Shown here one piece after another: positions 12,901-15,640 of a stretch of DNA of 15,640 nt. Each line of letters opens with the position of its first letter. The stretch's first letter is position 1. This stretch comes from Patescibacteria group bacterium (lineage in GTDB: Bacteria; Patescibacteriota; UBA1384; XYA2-FULL-43-10; 1-14-0-10-43-13), in the NCBI GenBank assembly GCA_022705465.1, contig JAKJEK010000006.1:1-15640 (forward strand). The letters run 5' to 3'. Under the pieces are notes generated by a model. It saw nothing but the letters and a program-made list of their open reading frames with translations, was not told the origin of the DNA and ran no database searches. A program made the position numbers and the translations under genes.

Positions 12901-15640
12901 TAAACTCCGTTAGTAAATTAGTAGCTGCCTCAGCCTTGTCATCGGATAAACCAAAGAGTTCAAACAGCTCCTGAAGGGCCTTGCGTGTTACCATTTTTGT
13001 GCCAATTTCGATCGTATAGCTATTCGGAGTCTTGTTACCCACCATCAGGTTATAAGAGGAATCAGTTGGTAGATTAAACATGCCATCCATCATTGTCAGA
13101 AAAGTGTTAAACTCCTTAATCTCTCGGAAAAACTGTTTATCCAGATCAGAGGCGTCCCCGCCTGGAGGCATCGAGAACCGAGGGTAATCTTGCATAAGCC
13201 GGAGCGTTTGTTGGACTAGCTCGACATCCAGGTCGTGTACAGCAGCATTGGCCTCATCGGTCATAATCGGGGTGGTGGTGACATAGTCACGAATTCTGGC
13301 AAGGTGATATCTGGTATCAAATGAGGCCGGATTATAATGGTAGTTCGGTCCCATAATAGCTTGAATTCTGGTTTTTCCACTTCCCACTGAATCCAGCAAG
13401 ATTGAGTTCGTGTTAGATATTACTGATTTTGCTACTGGAATCTTAAACGCCAGCACGAAATTGATTGGCTTGATTTGCATCATCAACTGCTCTATCGATT
13501 CGCCGTAAAACGTTCCCCTGGGTAATCTTAACGATTCTTCGACCTTGGCTTGGCCGATATTTTGTATTAGGTTACCTGAAGTTTCGATTGCTTGTAGCCC
13601 AAACAGATCGCCAAATATTGACATACCAGCTTGCGAAAGGGCACATGATCTGGTAGCCTCGCTTCTCGCATTCCAAATCAGGAATGAAGTACCCTTAGGC
13701 AAACCTAGCTCCCGGTCTATAAAGGTTGCACCAATTGGGAAAAGAGAATGAAAATCGCCATTTAATATTTCAAATAGATTCTCAGGTCCAAACATTGTTG
13801 GGTCGATGTTGATGCCAGAAAGTCCGAACAGTCTCCAGCTGGCAATCTTGGTTGCTTCGACTTTTCCAATAGCCTTTTTATAATGCTCTAATGGTTTGTT
13901 TACGCTGCGGCGGGAGAAGAGACTTGATAACAACTCGAGACTAACTAGGGCAGGATGAATGTCTTCACCGGCTTGCTCCAGACCCTCCATATCGGCGGCT
14001 GATAACGTGCGCCACTCTTGCTCAGTAAAGATATTGTTGGTTTGGGCGTCGGCAAACCGGCGTATTCGATTAGCGACCAGCTCCGGATTATCAAAATCAC
14101 CATGTAGCAACGGACCATATGCTTTGCTAAGTGACTGTGCGATCATCTCAATTGCGTTAATCCTATCTTCCGCGTGTTCGTTTGCGTAACGCTGAGCCTC
14201 ATTTAAGCTCTTAAAAGTATGTCTGCCTCGCTTGTCATAGTAGCTATATGTGTTTGGCTCAAGCGAGGTTCGATTAACCATAAACCTGCCCTTACCATTG
14301 GCAGCCCCCGGCTCAATTAGTTCGAATGTAATTGGACATGCCCCATTTATACCTTCCGGTGCGACAGCGTATGGGTTGGTGCTATTGTAATCAGAAGTTA
14401 GGCCGAGTGCTTGTAGATCAGCCATACTGAGTTCGTGATTTAATAACTGAATATACTGGCCTAAAGCCTCTTTCGAGATTTTTAAACCGGCATTCAGTTT
14501 ATTTTTGTCGTCGTTGGTGATATCAAATTCGCCGCTTGCTCCTGGCACAGACATTCCATCAGTTAAGAATTGTCTGGTCGAGCCTAGTGGTATATCGAGC
14601 TTATTATCAAGCGCTCTGGCCTTCTCATTTGCGCCGGCCGCCCAGGCAACCGTACTGCCCGATCTCAAACCGTCAACGTTGCCGGGAATTCCCATTTTAG
14701 TTAACAGAATGCGCCCTGCGTCTGCGGCATTTCTAGCGTAGTTGCGGGCAACCATATTCTCAAACAAGTCGTCGAGGTCAATATCCCCAAACGTCTTTCC
14801 GCCGCGTCGGGCCAGTTCATCTTTTCGTTCATCCTTCCATAGCATCTCCGTGCCTTGCACAATCTGGTTAAAGATGGCGGGATTGTCTTTTTTCGCTTTT
14901 GATAACGCCCCTGGTAATTCAGCCGGCCTGATGTTTGTTATATATGCCAGTGCATAAAAGGAAAAATATACCCCTAGATAGTCTTTATATCTATCCTGGT
15001 CATTGGCCATTGTTAGTGTTCGGCGTACTGCCTCGTAGTCCTGGGAGAATTTTGGCATTTTGCTTTCCAGCACCTTGCCTTGGAAATAAAACGACGGCAT
15101 ACCTAATTCCATTTCAATCTTGGCTTGGCCGATCGATATGTAAAAAGCGTCGAGTCCGATAATCCCCCGTCTTTCTACATTCTCAACGTAGTAAACCAGG
15201 GAATTAGCTGGTAGCCCAACCTCCGATTCCACAATACCTGCGCCCACCATGTAGAAGAATGTCGCTACATCGATCTTGCCGGTGAGAAGTTCGAAAATTA
15301 ATCTAGGACTAATTCTTTTCTTGTTTGACTCTCCGTTTGCTGGGCTTCCGGCTGTATTTGCATCACCCCAGGAATTAACCCTGATTTGACTAATAGTTAA
15401 CGTATCGGTTGATGGTATTGCCCTTCCGGCTAAAATTTCCGACACAACGCGAATGAGCTCGTTTACATCAACAATCGTTCGATTGATTTTATCTACCCCT
15501 TCGCGCGCCTCACGCTTTTTCTGCTCCAAAAGAACCTTTAGTTGGTTAACTTCGCCTGCCACTTCACGGGCCACATCAACAATTTCAGTCGGTGTGGCGA
15601 TTATTCTTTCGTAACCGCCCAATATATCGGCGATGGTATC
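9947..15640 (-). CDS. Giant membrane-associated protein with LGLP-x-GTSF repeats (5' end outside window)
   Basis: The minus frame is open from the right edge to TAA at 9947: 1897 codons, with no stop before the edge, so the true start is probably outside. Residues here are counted from the TTG at 15622. Residues 12-60 are probably coiled coil. A motif of about 18 residues, G-x4-E-x2-LGLP-x-GTSF, recurs near 127, 164, 629, 688, 1538 and 1692, with weaker copies near 302 and 336. Cysteines are often paired (913/922, 1243/1256, 1853/1867), which hints at disulfides outside the cytoplasm. A helical, charged region covers 1315-1385, and an A/G/S/Q-rich stretch 1592-1670. Hydrophobic segments at about 1676-1690, 1709-1725 and 1736-1753 suggest membrane insertion near the C-terminus, followed by a 130-residue tail. 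I recognise no catalytic domain. A surface or secretion-related role is only a guess. Confidence 0.85.
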   Translation of the reverse strand, partial: DTIADILGGYERIIATPTEIVDVAREVAGEVNQLKVLLEQKKREAREGVDKINRTIVDVNELIRVVSEILAGRAIPSTDTLTISQIRVNSWGDANTAGSPANGESNKKRISPRLIFELLTGKIDVATFFYMVGAGIVESEVGLPANSLVYYVENVERRGIIGLDAFYISIGQAKIEMELGMPSFYFQGKVLESKMPKFSQDYEAVRRTLTMANDQDRYKDYLGVYFSFYALAYITNIRPAELPGALSKAKKDNPAIFNQIVQGTEMLWKDERKDELARRGGKTFGDIDLDDLFENMVARNYARNAADAGRILLTKMGIPGNVDGLRSGSTVAWAAGANEKARALDNKLDIPLGSTRQFLTDGMSVPGASGEFDITNDDKNKLNAGLKISKEALGQYIQLLNHELSMADLQALGLTSDYNSTNPYAVAPEGINGACPITFELIEPGAANGKGRFMVNRTSLEPNTYSYYDKRGRHTFKSLNEAQRYANEHAEDRINAIEMIAQSLSKAYGPLLHGDFDNPELVANRIRRFADAQTNNIFTEQEWRTLSAADMEGLEQAGEDIHPALVSLELLSSLFSRRSVNKPLEHYKKAIGKVEATKIASWRLFGLSGINIDPTMFGPENLFEILNGDFHSLFPIGATFIDRELGLPKGTSFLIWNARSEATRSCALSQAGMSIFGDLFGLQAIETSGNLIQNIGQAKVEESLRLPRGTFYGESIEQLMMQIKPINFVLAFKIPVAKSVISNTNSILLDSVGSGKTRIQAIMGPNYHYNPASFDTRYHLARIRDYVTTTPIMTDEANAAVHDLDVELVQQTLRLMQDYPRFSMPPGGDASDLDKQFFREIKEFNTFLTMMDGMFNLPTDSSYNLMVGNKTPNSYTIEIGTKMVTRKALQELFELFGLSDDKAEAATNLLTEFNRVTTCSRFDMNGHCTDDMYHNWAYVYQNVSKLFSLNLDDKAGLEQGTIHRILSNPEDAHLILGEQAAKKLDARFRRDPNTLMSFTALYKRIASAIERRNDQSAELERQCIASVYPNGENVELNRAYESNLAVLYEPAVTQREGESDTDFARRRDDQEGRWEQARNNLGTLSEQIHNGNQRTSDCKASRRNAVMGTRPGSGLGTVIDATVDWAMDVMSEQISNYIRDVEIDGQRVGVNMPVADVREMVFGGDLRYLEAVGVAMAANYVYVVIDGTGSDRPIPPAMRISYEDIKYSLFGHPGADAAAVDAATWGFMHPENGGSAPDPRIGYSFGNVCTGSNGYAVGTLQCMTTGDYVAGGNPMRSGTNLVAANTSTTQAQYHVDPTSADWNPQTLSDFRTEVHGAPAYWENEADNAWFMAETAATPEEAEMWEDYAWECEESAASARSRSDDLRRREDDAKEQSRKIFRETLQYRLLDAMLWKMDENIFPGFAQAMLKGDAATKQLALAAYLHNGLLRGRIGPITFDAVPPEILGTVLTVAAFAQGNLTLDQFMASPGYGLLRDYVSRNSRDWFGVSLNPEFIEGIFTGIATGDWGFSLGVDGDSLTHTHTLGSGQQVQTIGSAVMNWAQNKIFAWADKKLGLPPGTSFQAFNLAVGAYKAIRFANEMRNLNNLAQAWKTASEAASFVNGAAAAGGSAFSGPVGQGYLASVNQQAAEARDAFQTALGNSSQRAQEAIQQSGGSATADAAAGSATKAAGPAIDASTKAQISLYSFLITTAIGKLFGKQIAQAEEALGLVPGTGMILVGLAVEAGVTYLLTNGGAFFANPATAYIAIGMFIVMNLFGYYKIEYKCSADGYYPVAESPPSPTVTDVAGLGVWNGKSSEEMQVNSKRAAQYKARRLLIDMLEIQNSPRFSDPKAPLMPTQIMTGRQEDVAALLPRISSDLCFKRYGMEADTKGVCGGSGETRSGIWSNPQTIGWTHIGF
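10499..11011 (-). repeat. C-terminal LGLP-type protein repeats
   Basis: Residues 1538-1555 (KIFAWADKKLGLPPGTSF) and 1692-1708 (KQIAQAEEALGLVPGTG) are two further copies, separated by the A/G/S/Q-rich stretch. The last sits beside the first membrane segment. Confidence 0.6.
13508..13738 (-). repeat. Second pair of LGLP-type protein repeats
   Basis: Residues 629-647 (PIGATFIDRELGLPKGTSF) and 688-705 (NIGQAKVEESLRLPRGTF) form another pair, 59 residues apart. A similar lead-in precedes both pairs (FELLTGKIDVATFF near 110 and FEILNGDFHSLFP near 617), so the repeated unit is longer than the motif. Confidence 0.7.
15083..15244 (-). repeat. First pair of LGLP-type protein repeats
   Basis: Residues 127-142 (GAGIVESEVGLPANSL) and 164-180 (IGQAKIEMELGMPSFYF) of the giant protein are two copies of the same motif, 37 residues apart. 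The second shares an identical 15-base stretch (15119-15133) with the copy at 13544-13558, so the repeats are related by descent. Confidence 0.7.

Noticed and set aside
13370..13405. Possible Walker A motif in the giant protein (DSVGSGKT, about residues 744-751)
   Set aside because: The first glycine of G-x4-GK-T is replaced by Asp, and no Walker B or AAA/ABC context follows. Not evidence of an ATPase.

Overview
The window is a bacterial chromosomal replication-origin locus with the conserved order pilB-like <- tRNA-Ser <- DUF192 <- jag <- yidC <- yidD <- rnpA <- rpmH | dnaA -> oriC -> dnaN -> recF -> DUF721(dciA-like). It is followed by two accessory genes that face each other: a secreted, GC-rich protein and a giant membrane-associated protein. 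The standard bacterial code is used (stops TAG, TAA and TGA all occur; no internal TGA recoding seen). The compact membrane-insertion and RNA genes, a DciA-like protein rather than gyrB after recF, a type IV pilus ATPase and a very large unrecognised membrane protein would fit a Patescibacteria/CPR-like genome. That placement is inference, not something the sequence proves.

Left arm (1-3824, minus strand): rpmH (44 aa) starts a leftward cluster that continues through rnpA, yidD, yidC and jag. These genes cover ribosome assembly, RNase P, membrane protein insertion and a KH-R3H RNA-binding protein. A membrane-anchored DUF192 protein and tRNA-Ser(CGA) follow, then the 5' part of a PilB/GspE-type ATPase cut by the window edge. 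rpmH has a TTGACA promoter so close to its ATG that the mRNA should be almost leaderless. A hairpin plus T-run between rpmH and rnpA could lower downstream expression.

Centre (3825-8680): the rpmH/dnaA divergent region carries a dnaA promoter with a perfect DnaA box between -35 and -10 (likely autoregulation). The 460-bp dnaA-dnaN gap is a clear oriC. It holds about a dozen DnaA-box-like sites on both strands and a DnaA-trio/GC-cluster/tandem-box arrangement like the basal unwinding system of Bacillus. It also holds a perfect inverted repeat next to a consensus box. A further perfect inverted pair of consensus DnaA boxes lies inside the dnaA coding sequence, in the domain II linker. dnaN and recF overlap or nearly so, and a DUF721/DciA-like gene follows.

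Right arm (8681-15640): a near-consensus sigma70-type promoter drives a signal-peptide protein (370 aa) with much higher GC than its neighbours. Its C-terminal region resembles FlgT-C/CsgG-associated beta domains. A strong terminator separates it from a convergent minus-strand gene of at least 1897 codons that runs off the right edge. That protein has C-terminal membrane segments, spaced cysteines and a recurring motif of the form G-x4-E-x2-LGLP-x-GTSF. It is unrecognised and is the most promising candidate for something undescribed here.
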